Positions 8,007 through 16,675 of a stretch of 32,043 bases of DNA are shown here, piece by piece. The notes under the pieces were generated by a model, which ran no database searches, had not been told where the DNA came from, and saw only the letters and a list, made by a program, of their open reading frames with translations. The translations under genes were made by a program, and so were the position numbers. Positions within the stretch are counted from its first letter, which is position 1; each line of letters starts with the position of its first letter. Source of the DNA: Paulinella micropora (lineage: Eukaryota; Cercozoa; Imbricatea; Euglyphida); contig BJOX01000312.1 in assembly GCA_009731375.1 (NCBI GenBank), forward strand, positions 9,377 through 41,419. The letters are read 5' to 3'.

Positions 8007-9048
8007 TCGTTCTTTTCTGCGGCGAGCACGAGTAAAAGAGGTGACTTGGACAGGCAAGTATAGGCCTGCTTTGGACGAATTTTGGAACTTTGCACTTCAT
8101 AATTTTGGGCTTGATGAGCTTAAAGACGCGCGTGGCATCGACGAAGCTTTCAGCGACTGGATTCATGACCTTTATATCTCTTGCTCGGGCAGAAGAAGGC
8201 AGACAGTGATAAACGCTAAGTGCGCCCTGATCATTCTATTGCCGCACCTTCGAGGCAAGCTTCATATGTCGTCAGCTGCAATGGCGGGCTGGGCAAGACT
8301 GCTGCCACCTGTGAAAAGACCGCCGATCACGTGGGAGCTTACTTGCCTCTTGGCGCTGGTCGTTGTAAGATCGTGGGATCCGTTGGTGGGACTTGGCTTT
8401 CTGCTAGCTTTTGGAGCTTACCTGCGTGTGGGCGAGGTTTGCGCTCTCAGGAAGGAGGACGTTGTTTTTCCAGGTGATAAAAGGTTTGGGTCTACATACA
8501 AGCATGTTGGAGTAGTGCTGCATACTACCAAAACTGGAGCAAATAAATTTGCTCGTATTACCAACAGTAGTGTCATCACCTTATTACAGGGCGTTCTGAG
8601 AGACGGCAGAAGGGCCTCATCGATGCTCATCAATTGTTCCCCATCACGGTTTCAGGCATTTTCCCGCAGAGCGAAGGATCTTCTGGGACTTCACGCTGTG
8701 TGCTACATTCCTCATTCGCTTAGACACGGAGCTGCTACAAGAGACTTGTTGGATGATGTACCTATTGAAGACATTATGCTTAGGGGTAGATGTGCCTCAA
8801 CTAAGTCAGCAAGACACTACATTCAGGAGGTTCCTGCTTTGCTATCCTACGTACACATAGGATCACTGTCAGCAGGCTTAGCTGCTTCTGCAGCTGCTGA
8901 CGTAGTGTCTTTGTATGGAAGCGCATCTGCTGACTTTGTTCGAGACTTGTTTGCTGAACTTAGGGAAGCTAAATTGTCACGTCAGCGTGACAAGTTAAAG
9001 GCTAGGATCAGATCATTTTATCAAACTGAGAAGTTGCTACGCCGTTAG
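7984..9048 (+). CDS. Tyrosine recombinase of a DIRS-type retroelement
   Basis: A site-specific recombinase that would integrate a circular DNA copy by strand exchange, so no target duplication is expected. The ORF is 354 codons, ATG at 7984. Catalytic positions can be read: Arg148 in AYLRVGEVCAL, Lys183 in HTTKTGANKF, His244-x-x-Arg247 in IPHSLRHGAAT, and Tyr279 in RGRCASTKSARHYIQ. The His/Trp position before the Tyr appears to be Cys270 (GRC where many DIRS enzymes have GRW), which may be a family feature or damage. The N-terminal ~110 residues look like the helical core-binding domain. The ATG lies inside the preceding RNase H ORF in another frame, so expression could use re-initiation or frameshifting. 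The ORF is intact to TAG 9046-9048. Confidence 0.85.
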   Translation: MSRHARGDRSFLRRARVKEVTWTGKYRPALDEFWNFALHNFGLDELKDARGIDEAFSDWIHDLYISCSGRRRQTVINAKCALIILLPHLRGKLHMSSAAMAGWARLLPPVKRPPITWELTCLLALVVVRSWDPLVGLGFLLAFGAYLRVGEVCALRKEDVVFPGDKRFGSTYKHVGVVLHTTKTGANKFARITNSSVITLLQGVLRDGRRASSMLINCSPSRFQAFSRRAKDLLGLHAVCYIPHSLRHGAATRDLLDDVPIEDIMLRGRCASTKSARHYIQEVPALLSYVHIGSLSAGLAASAAADVVSLYGSASADFVRDLFAELREAKLSRQRDKLKARIRSFYQTEKLLRR

Positions 9049-9082
9049 CGCTGCAGCAGAGTTACACAGTTGTGTTGGTTTG

Positions 9083-9206
9083 GCTTGATTTTTTAAGTCA
9101 AATTAATATTAATTGTTTAACTTTTGTGGCGGCCGGATGGCACCCGCGTTAACGTTTCTAAAATTAAACTTATCTCTAGCAAAAATTTAGTCATTGGTCA
9201 GGGAAT
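9083..9206 (+). repeat. Left arm of a ~125-bp inverted repeat behind the recombinase gene
   Basis: Matches the reverse complement of 9948-10076 with few differences. The core (about 9113-9176, including ggcggccggatggcacccgc) differs at about two positions over ~60 bp. The arm begins 35 bp after the recombinase stop. DIRS-type elements are bounded by inverted terminal repeats and carry internal complementary regions, so this may be the 3' end structure of the element. Confidence 0.85.
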
Positions 9207-9947
9207 GTTCAGTGTCTCACTGTTTTTTCCCCCCGCACCCCAGACATCTTTTTAACGATAAAGTCTTTTCAGTCCTCTCCTCCCTTGTGATAAGAGCAAA
9301 ACAAGCTAAGAAAAAAATCGCCACTGAAACAAAAACTAAGAAATGCACTGTCGCGAAAGAGAGCAACAAACAGTCCTATATGATCTCACACACCATTTCA
9401 TGTCGAAAATTGGTTTTGCCATAGCGTTGCCAACTAATCCGAGATATCAAAAGCAACAACAAACAGCTCGATACTCTACAGATGATGAAAAGCACAAGAC
9501 TTTACCGAAAAACATGCAAGTTTGGACAGATCAGCTATCGGGGGGACAGGTGTGGTGAAACAGTGAAATACAGAGGCAACCATTAGAGCAAGAGACATTG
9601 CAGGTCAGTATCGTATGTTTCACCTCTGTTAGCATTGATAAGAACACCTTCTGCAAAATCGCCACTCCTTCTAGGATCACTGAAATATGTGGATAGCATA
9701 CTGACCAGAGTGAGGAGCATGGAAAATAAGCAAGACGTTTCAGAAAAACGGGAAAAACCGCATAGACAATGAAAACAATATTAACTTTCATATTCTACTT
9801 GCTACGGACATATAACACACCTCCTACTTGCGTACCATGTCGAAACACTTAGACCTAGATGGTCTGTGACTCAAATCCCTTGCGGCCCGTGAACCGCTTC
9901 TAGAAACGTTTCTAGAACTAGAAGCTTTGGTTGGTTTTCCATGTGTT
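9207..9947. other. Loop between inverted-repeat arms, no gene recognised
   Basis: About 740 bp with only short ORFs (for example + 9194-9424 and - 9531-9791), none with recognisable motifs. The ends are AT-rich and the middle is unremarkable. It contains the 20-bp palindrome listed separately. It could be a non-autonomous insertion, element DNA between terminal repeats, or spacer. Confidence 0.5.
9898..9917. repeat. Perfect 20-bp palindrome
   Basis: ttctagaaacgtttctagaa reads the same on both strands. The word aacgttTct also occurs in the inverted-repeat arms nearby. It could be a cruciform or a dimeric protein-binding site. No function is known. Confidence 0.8.
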
Positions 9948-10076
9948 TCCCGGACCAATCACCAAATTTTTCCCAGAGATAAGTTTAGTTTTAGAAACGT
10001 TAACGCGGGTGCCATCCGGCCGCCACAAAAGTTAAATAATTAATATTAATGTGATTTAAATAAAAAAATCAAGTCT
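9948..10076 (-). repeat. Right arm of the ~125-bp inverted repeat
   Basis: Reverse complement of the arm at 9083-9206. The similarity runs from the recombinase-proximal AT-rich segment through the GC-rich core (gcgggtgccatccggccgcc, 10004-10023) to the ccaaatttttccc side. See the left arm for interpretation. Confidence 0.85.
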
Positions 10077-10133
10077 AAACAATACTAAAAGAGATAAACA
10101 AAGGTGGGAGGGCAGGAAAAAAATCCTAAATGA

Positions 10134-10283
10134 ACAAGACAGTCCGTTGTCATGATCAAGTTTAATGTATCAGAATAAGGTAAGTAGCTAATACAACAAC
10201 AACATATATATGTTAAAACAAAGAGTGATACCAAGACACTCCGTTGTCATGAATCAAGTTCAATGAACTAGAATAATGGAAAA
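10134..10283 (+). repeat. Two ~52-bp direct repeats
   Basis: Segments at about 10134-10186 and 10232-10283 share caagaca(g/c)tccgttgtcat, then gatcaagtt-aatg and agaataa. The copies differ by several substitutions and one-base indels, and the start-to-start distance is 98 bp. They lie just outside the right inverted-repeat arm and could be an ancient tandem duplication. Confidence 0.7.
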
Positions 10284-10311
10284 GCTAAGGAAAATCCAGA
10301 AACCAAAATCA

Positions 10312-10360
10312 GAAACGACACAAACGACACAAACAACACAAACGACACAATCGATACAAA
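10312..10360 (+). repeat. Short ACGACACAA minisatellite
   Basis: About five imperfect copies of the 9-bp unit acgacacaa, with variants acaacacaa and tcgatacaa. No gene is present. Confidence 0.7.
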
Positions 10361-10980
10361 ACTGTCTCAAGGAAAAAATAGCAAAAGCTAATTATAACAG
10401 CTTCTTAATGTGAATATAATCTCTGCTAGACTGGCACTCGATGCTAGTAGCAGAGAGATAATCGTCTACGAGAAATACACTTCAATCCTTTGCTAATCGA
10501 TCCTTACACCTGCGCCCACATCAGCTGTAAATGTTGTGACAGTTAGAATGGTTGTGATGTCATATTGTGGAAAAAAGAATAACTAGTTTGATTTTTTGTT
10601 AGCTTTTGCTTGGCCACTGGTTGCAAATACACGTGTAACCCTTGATTTTTACGGTCTATAACGTTTTTTGAGTTCCCTGATGGGCTTTTAGTCGACTTTG
10701 GAGCACCTCACCCCCTTCTACTGCGTTTGCTGACCAGTTTTCACGCATCGTAAAAAATTGTTATGCATGAGAAAATTCGTTTTGCTCGCCTAGTCAATCG
10801 TACACTTTTGTATGCATGTTTGTTTTGCTTCATTTTAACTGTTATCTCAAACCCATGTATCGACCATGGTCAAATGAATGTTTTTGTTCACCGTCATCCG
10901 CCCACCCTTTTGGTATGAATCAAGGCCTTTATGTGTCTTGTACTTGCCATACTTGTACCTATTCATCTAGCTGGCGCCTC
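10361..10980. other. Unassigned non-coding stretch
   Basis: About 620 bp of AT-rich sequence without a convincing ORF, repeat or RNA gene on either strand. Confidence 0.5.
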
Positions 10981-10989
10981 GCTAAGTAA

Positions 10990-11140
10990 CTATCTGTTTG
11001 TCTATTTATCTGTCTGTCTGTCTGTTTGTATGTCTATGAATCTATTTACTCGCTTATCTATCTGTTCATTTATCTTGCCATCTATCCGTTTGTCCATCGT
11101 TCTCTCTCTCTCTCTCTCTCTCTTGCCCACCCCACACACA

Positions 11141-11192
<52 letters not shown>

Positions 11193-11220
11193 NNNNNNNN
11201 NNTATCTATCTATCTATCTA

Positions 11221-11251
<31 letters not shown>

Positions 11252-11852
11252 GTGGGTGTGTGTGTCTGATAGTATGAGTGTGTATGTGTCTATGTGTGTG
11301 TGTGTGTGTGTGTCTGTGTGTCTGTCTCTCTCTCTCTCTCTGTGTGTGTGTATGTCTGTGTGTCTCTGTGTGTGTGTGTATGTGTGTCTGTCTGTGTGTG
11401 TGTTTGTGTGTCTGTGTGTGTGTGTGTGCATGTTTGTGTGTGTGTCTATGTGTCGGTGTGTCTGTCTGTGTGTCTGTGTGTGTGTGTCTGTGTGTGTGTG
11501 TGTGTCTGTGTGTCTGTGTGTCTGTGTGTCTGTGTGTGTGTGTTTGTGTGTGTGTGTCTGTGTGTGTGTGTGTCTGTGTGTGTGTGTGTCTGTGTTTGTG
11601 TGTCTGTGTGTGTGTCTGTGTGTTGTGTGTGTGTTGTGTGTGTGTCTGTGTCTGTGTGTCTGTGTATGTCTGTGTGTATGTGTGTGTGTATGTGTGTATG
11701 TGTGTGTGTGTGTGTGTGTGTTTTTGTGTGTGTGTGTGTGTGTGAGTGTGTGAGTGTGTANNNNNNNNNNGTGTGTGTGTGTGTGCATGTTTGTGTGTGT
11801 GTGTGTGTGTGTGTGAAAGAGAGAGAGAGAGAGAGCGAGAGAGAGAGCGAGC

Positions 11853-11898
<46 letters not shown>

Positions 11899-11940
11899 GA
11901 GAAAGAGAGAGTGAGAGAGATGAGAGAGAGAGAGAGAGAA
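10990..11940. repeat. Compound microsatellite: CTGT, CT, poly-C, gap, TATC, CT, TG, gap, GA
   Basis: In order: degenerate CTGT/TATC words (10990-11097), CT (11098-11122), C (11143-11192), ten N, TATC and CT (11203-11251), an interrupted TG tract (about 11254-11815, with ten N at 11761-11770), then GA (11816-11940). ORFs here translate repeats (CVCV, THTH, SLSL) and are not genes. The long alternating TG tract could adopt Z-DNA. Confidence 0.95.
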
Positions 11941-12225
11941 AGTGTCACGGACGACGTGGTCAGCTGATCAAGTTGAGTCGGAACTGAAAGTCACATTTAA
12001 TCGATCAGATTCTAGTATTAATTATAACTTTACGGCGACAATTATTAATAATATTTTGAGTCGATTTCAACTTAGTTATTGATTATATGAGACCATTCCC
12101 CAGTATGTCAGATGCCACGTTCAGACGGCCGCAACTTTATATACATATAATATAATATATACAATATTATATTATATTATATATATAATATATTAATAAT
12201 ATTATATATAATTATTATTATGGAA

Positions 12226-12227
<2 letters not shown>
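11941..12227. other. AT-rich spacer
   Basis: Unique sequence to about 12130, then dense TATAATATA words to 12227. No coding or RNA feature is seen. The AT-rich tract merges into the ATT microsatellite that precedes the first SINE copy. Confidence 0.6.
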
Positions 12228-12300
<73 letters not shown>

Positions 12301-12316
12301 CATTATTATTATTATC
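12228..12316. repeat. (ATT)n microsatellite upstream of SINE copy 1
   Basis: An almost pure ATT repeat with two ATC interruptions near its right end. It may be the tail or target of the adjacent SINE. Confidence 0.95.
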
Positions 12317-12320
12317 ATTT

Positions 12321-12507
12321 CTGGGCCCTGTCGCCAGTTCGATTCCCGTCGGTGCCACCGGTATTTTCTTTGAACATACCGGCCCGTCTGGAAGTGTTGG
12401 AACTGCCCGTGCGGGGGTGTCATTAGAGCCTATCGTCAATTCTTCGTACTCCCCTCACGGGTGAGGCGATGGAGGCACATGTGCAGAAATGCATTCGCCA
12501 TTGACAG
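12321..12507 (+). mobile_element. tRNA-derived SINE, 5'-truncated copy
   Basis: Matches the full copy at 12892-13114 from ctgggccctgtcgcc through the shared end ccattgacag. It keeps the B box (gttcgattc at about 12338-12346) but has lost the A box, consistent with 5' truncation or the join to an ATT tract. It ends at a ten-N gap beside another ATT tract. The two copies differ at scattered positions. Confidence 0.8.
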
Positions 12508-12517
12508 NNNNNNNNNN

Positions 12518-12634
<117 letters not shown>

Positions 12635-12806
12635 GGGAGTACATAGGCCATCGGTCCTTTCCATGGGCTGATTGGTATAAAGCTCCTAGAGTAATGTTCT
12701 ATGCCGTCACTTCCTTTATTCCACCGATTGGTGTGGAGACTTTCCTTATGGAATGGAGGACTGGATGCACATGGCCTTTTGGCTCAGCAATTGGCAGGAG
12801 ATACAC

Positions 12807-12807
<1 letters not shown>
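12635..12807 (+). mobile_element. Possible second SINE family or diverged relative between ATT tracts
   Basis: A ~170-bp unique segment bounded by ATT repeats on both sides. Its last ~50 bp (ggatgcacatgg ... gcaattggcagg then agatacac and ATT) resembles the end of the tRNA-SINE (ggaggcgcatgtg ... gccattgacag then agaagcac and ATT). No A or B box is evident. It may share a 3' tail domain with the SINE. Confidence 0.35.

Positions 12808-12890
<83 letters not shown>
12808..12890. repeat. (ATT)n microsatellite directly before SINE copy 2
   Basis: Pure ATT repeat ending at the first base of the full SINE copy. Confidence 0.95.
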
Positions 12891-12891
<1 letters not shown>

Positions 12892-12902
12892 GGACACCGT
12901 GA

Positions 12903-12913
12903 TAGCCCAGTGG
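12903..12913 (+). promoter_or_regulatory. Pol III A box of the SINE
   Basis: tagcccagtgg matches the A-box consensus TRGYNNARNNG at every defined position. It lies 12 bp from the SINE start, as in tRNA genes. Confidence 0.8.
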
Positions 12914-12943
12914 TCAAGTTCTACCATCTGGGCCCTGTCGCCA

Positions 12944-12952
12944 GTTCGATTC
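12944..12952 (+). promoter_or_regulatory. Pol III B box of the SINE
   Basis: gttcgattc matches the B-box consensus GWTCRANNC exactly and lies about 30 bp after the A box, the normal internal promoter spacing. Confidence 0.85.
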
Positions 12953-13114
12953 CCGTCGGTGCCACCAGTATTTTCATTGAACATACCGGTCCGTCTGGAA
13001 GTGTTGGAACTGCCCTTGCGGGGGTGTCATTAGAGCTTATCGTCAATTCTTCGTACTCCCCTCACGGGTGAGACGATGGAGGCGCATGTGCAGAAATGCA
13101 TCAGCCATTGACAG

Positions 13115-13130
13115 AGAAGCACTATTACTA

Positions 13131-13166
<36 letters not shown>

Positions 13167-13200
13167 CATTATTATATTATAATATATATTATATTTTTGA
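13115..13200. repeat. ATT tail of SINE copy 2 and AT-rich tract
   Basis: agaagcactattac followed by about ten ATT units and tattatatt words. Continuous with the SINE 3' end. Confidence 0.8.
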
Positions 13201-13640
13201 AGTTTGTTAACAAATATTAATAGTACAATATTGTGTTGCCGGCTTCAGCTCGGATCAGCTGCGATCGCTTCTCACCCAATTTTATTAATATACTACTTTA
13301 AAAACTGTTTGCGTAAAGTGACTGAGTCTTCAACAGTGTAATTAACTATACTATATCATAGATAAATTAATTAAAGGATCATGATCATTAATTAATCATG
13401 AAGATGATTAGCGGACTCGACCATTGAGTGACCTAAGAGATATGCTCACCTTATCATCATGATGCCGTCATATCCTATTGATAACTTCCAGTGAATACGG
13501 AGGCTGACAGTACCCTGCTATCAAGTTATAGCATCGGCCGGGATCAATATTATGGTACTATTGACCAACATCACTTGGCCTAAAATTTATTACTACTTCT
13601 TCTCTTTCTTCTTTTTTTATCATACCGTATGGCAATCACT
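13201..13640. other. Unassigned non-coding stretch
   Basis: About 440 bp without a convincing ORF. Small AT-rich palindromes occur (around aggatcatgatcattaat, about 13375). Nothing else is recognised. Confidence 0.5.
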
Positions 13641-14906
13641 CTTTTAGTATATAGAAAGTCTTGCCACTTGTAGGGATGAGTGGGAGGAGCGGCTTCCCCT
13701 CCGGACTCGCCGAAAGTCTTCCAACATTACGCGATCCCACCAGCCGAGTCGCCCGCTCTTTCCTTTTCGGTGGACCGGGGACGGTGGACCCCGCCCACCA
13801 CCAGCGTATACACCGATTCATCCACCGGACATTTGGCGCATGCACTCTGTCTTCCACGGGGTTGAGCCCCCCATGGACTGCATCGCCCAGCCTTCTACTC
13901 GCGCTACGTAAACGCTGTGAACCGTGGGGCTCTCCAAGATAATCACCCCTTGCCAGAGGACATCAATAAACAGTGCCCCAAGCTTCCCGACCCACCTGAC
14001 CAACCTCTCCTGGGATGGCAAGGGCATCTCCATATGTTAAAGGAGGACCGTCGTGACGGACTCATGGTGCTCCACTGGATTCGAGCCTGCAGAGTACTTG
14101 GGATAGGCGTTAACCCCCGCATTCCTCCAGGGCATGTCAGCGACTCGTCATGGCCTGAAGGGAGACAGCAGCAGACTGATGCAGAAAATAGGCTCGCTCG
14201 GTTCAAGGAAGCTTATGACGTTCCCCAGCCCGCTACGAATGGAATGCACTAGAGATCCCAGTTGTCATCTCAGTTACCAACTTCCTCACCAAGGAGACGG
14301 TAGCACCAGGTACAGTGGACCAGGCTATCGCCTTCGTTAAAAAGAATTGGGCCTCCTACAACCTTTGGAAGCTGCGTCAACGATGCTCGGAGGATGCAAG
14401 CAATCAAAGGCGGCGCCCCGGTTCGGCCTGTCTTTGGGGATCCGGTCTGAGATTCGCAGACCTTTCCAGGCTATCACCAACCGTTTCCTCCATCCCCACG
14501 GTGGTCTATCGGGAAGGGAGGTTGCCATTATACTCAAGTGTCAGCTGGAGGTCTGGCCCACTCCGGCCAGAATTAGCACAGTGATTACCAAGGGCGCCAC
14601 CTCGACGACCTGCCCCTACGGCTGCAAGGTCACGGGGAGCATCAGCCACTACATGCTTTCTAGGTCCTCCTTCCATTCAGAGGCCCTTAGAACCCTGCTC
14701 GATCTGCGGCATTACAAATGCAGACAATGGATCAGACGATGCCTGGAACGCACAGACAACGAAGAAGGCATAGCGCCAGATCGCAAAGTTTTCATCATCG
14801 GCGAGGAAGGCGCTCCCCCGCCCGCTGCCAGACACGGATCCATCTCTGGTCGAAGCAAGTGCACGGGGTGCCCCCGCCCCGGAGGATGGTGCTCCCACAG
14901 TTCTGG

Positions 14907-14951
<45 letters not shown>

Positions 14952-16030
14952 NNNNNNNNNNTTGACATGGCGGGACCAGGTTTCTCTCATAAGTAGATCT
15001 ACTGGTTACCGCCGCCCGCAGATCAAATCATGTTACTCTGGTAGATTACACCACCCGTGAAGATCAATGGCTGGTTCGCGAGGGCGAGTCATATCTCACC
15101 TCGGTGCAGACTCGGGACGAACGACGTGAGACCTGGAATAGTGATGGACACCGGATAGACCCTCCTTTCCGCTGGGGACCCCAAGGCGTTCCGCGGGGAG
15201 GACCCGCCTGCCACCTGGCCTGCTATTCCCTGGAAGTCCTGGAAAGCGTGGGGCTATAACCCGAGGGCGATATACGATCATCGATACCTCCCACTGGAAG
15301 AATCGATCCAAAGTCAGACCATCGGCAGCCGCCCAATGACCACTAATCTTATTCAACAGTCATTGCGATGGGTGCTAAAGGTTACATTTCTCAGACCTCC
15401 TTTGACGAACTCTGTCTCCATTTCTCCAAGGAAATTGCGGTACAGATTTAGCAGGGCCTCACAAGGCTCTGCCACGAGCATATCATCCAGACATGGAATC
15501 TCCTTCACCACTTTCCCGCAGGACCGCCCCCGGACCCCCCTTCCGTCTCCAACAGCAAGCCTGATTGCTTTGTAGACGTGTCGTGGCCCAACGAAGCTCA
15601 GATCCAAGGGGGTAAAAGTCCAACGCACCGATCCCGAAGACGTGCGAGGAGTGGGTCTCCTGTGGCGCGCATGGCCCACCAGCAAGTCTGACGACCCACT
15701 GGCACACCAGCCTGCCTCTGGAGTCTCCATTCCTCGCACCCTTGTCCCCCCCATCGAAGCCCACCAATCCTCGGGGCCATGGTACCGAAGGGATCTAGCT
15801 CTGCCTCTAGATTTGAATTTTGCTACCAAGCCCCCACCCAGGCTTCTGCTTCTTTCTTTCTCCCGACCTCGCCTCCGCCCGCACAGAGTCACTAGGGGGA
15901 TTCACCGCCCTGTTTATGTTTCCCGCTATTTTGGAACTGCATGGTCATGGGGATGGAAGGCACGAAGGGGACAGGCTCATCATTTTCATAGTCTGCTCTC
16001 TCGAGAGTAATTTTTCTCACCCTTTTTGAA
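13640..16030 (+). pseudogene. Decayed non-LTR retrotransposon fragment (R2/NeSL-like C-terminal half)
   Basis: Protein-like sequence switches among the three forward frames and is cut by stops, so this is a relic. The most informative part (frame 1, about 14500-14760) has LSGREVAIILKCQLEVWPTP followed by CPYGCKVTGSISHYML, which resembles the region after the RT of R2/NeSL-type elements: a conserved 'R..aLqlr.n.lPt' stretch, then a CCHC zinc finger. The final Cys position reads Arg here. Downstream (about 15490-15610, another frame) is NSKPDCFVDVSWPNEAQ, similar to the PD...D/E core of the restriction-like endonuclease. No RT YxDD motif was found. Target-primed retrotransposition would be the ancestral function. 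Confidence 0.45.
14910..14961. repeat. Poly-C run ending in a ten-N gap
   Basis: About 42 C's followed by exactly ten N, interrupting the LINE-like relic. The run and gap may reflect a sequencing or assembly problem and could cause one of the apparent frame breaks. Confidence 0.9.
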
Positions 16031-16675
16031 ATTTCTCTGCCCGGAGGTTTTTCTGGCCCGTGGTGGGATTGGTCTTCAAGGTGGGACGGACGGACCAAGC
16101 GGATTCTCCTTTTTCGGCCTCGGACCATGCTCCCCTACCGGCCCCCCCCCCCCTTTTTCTTTCTCTCTCCCTTTCCCCGTCTTCGGAGCTCCCCAGCAGT
16201 GAAGCAGGCGTCTCGTCGGCGAGTTCGTGTTGTGGGTACAGTCTGCATTATGGAACCAGCGGTTCGGCACTGAAGGGTTTCCCGCTTCGACAATGGACGA
16301 GGGAGGCAGCAGTTCCTGTTTGCAACGGATCAGCAGTTCCGCAGTACACGCTCCCCGGATATAATTGGCCTGTGCCAGCCGGTTACTAGGTTTGGTTCAT
16401 TTTGTTTGTTTAGTTTCCTATAGCTGTTCCTTCTTCCTTCTTTCTTTCTTTCCTTCACATACGCTTTACGACGTGCATCTGTGTCTTTCGACCCTTTGCG
16501 CCCAGATCCTAGCGGGCTGCCACGCTCAAGGCCAAATGCTCCCCCAGCCAACAAACCCGTTGCCTCGGTGTCCCTGTTGCTGGTGGTTGTAGTGACGGTA
16601 CCCTGCAACCGCTACGGGTTTGGGTGGGAATACTATCTTTCTCATTGTACATTCAATTTAGCAAAATAAATAAAA
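16031..16675. other. Region between LINE relic and gypsy gag ORF; expected 5' LTR/leader not identified
   Basis: GC-rich, with pyrimidine-rich patches (about 16140-16180 and 16425-16460). An open frame at 16060-16389 is Ser/Pro-rich and unrecognised. If the gypsy element is complete its 5' LTR and primer-binding site should be here, but I found no matching direct repeat downstream and no convincing tRNA-complementary site. Confidence 0.4.

Larger units (their letters stand above)
12892..13114 (+). mobile_element. tRNA-derived SINE, full copy
   Basis: A ~223-bp unit. The first ~75 bp are tRNA-like: ggacaccgtgatagcccagt at the start, an A box, a B box, and cggtgccacca where a tRNA 3' end would be. 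The rest is tRNA-unrelated (gtattttcattgaacatac onward) and ends ccattgacag, followed by ATT-rich sequence. SINEs of this type are transcribed by RNA polymerase III and moved by a partner LINE. A second copy lies at 12321-12507. Confidence 0.85.

Noticed and set aside
11214-11967. Long ORFs of THTH, CVCV or RERE composition
   Set aside because: Translations of TG and GA repeats; open on both strands only because the repeats lack stops.
12892-12970. A functional tRNA gene
   Set aside because: A and B boxes are good, but the acceptor stem pairs imperfectly, an anticodon arm is not convincing, and the unit continues into a repeated tRNA-unrelated part, so it is a SINE.
15353-15892. Minus-strand 179-codon ORF
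   Set aside because: Gly/Arg-rich shadow of the LINE-like relic, whose conserved motifs lie on the plus strand.
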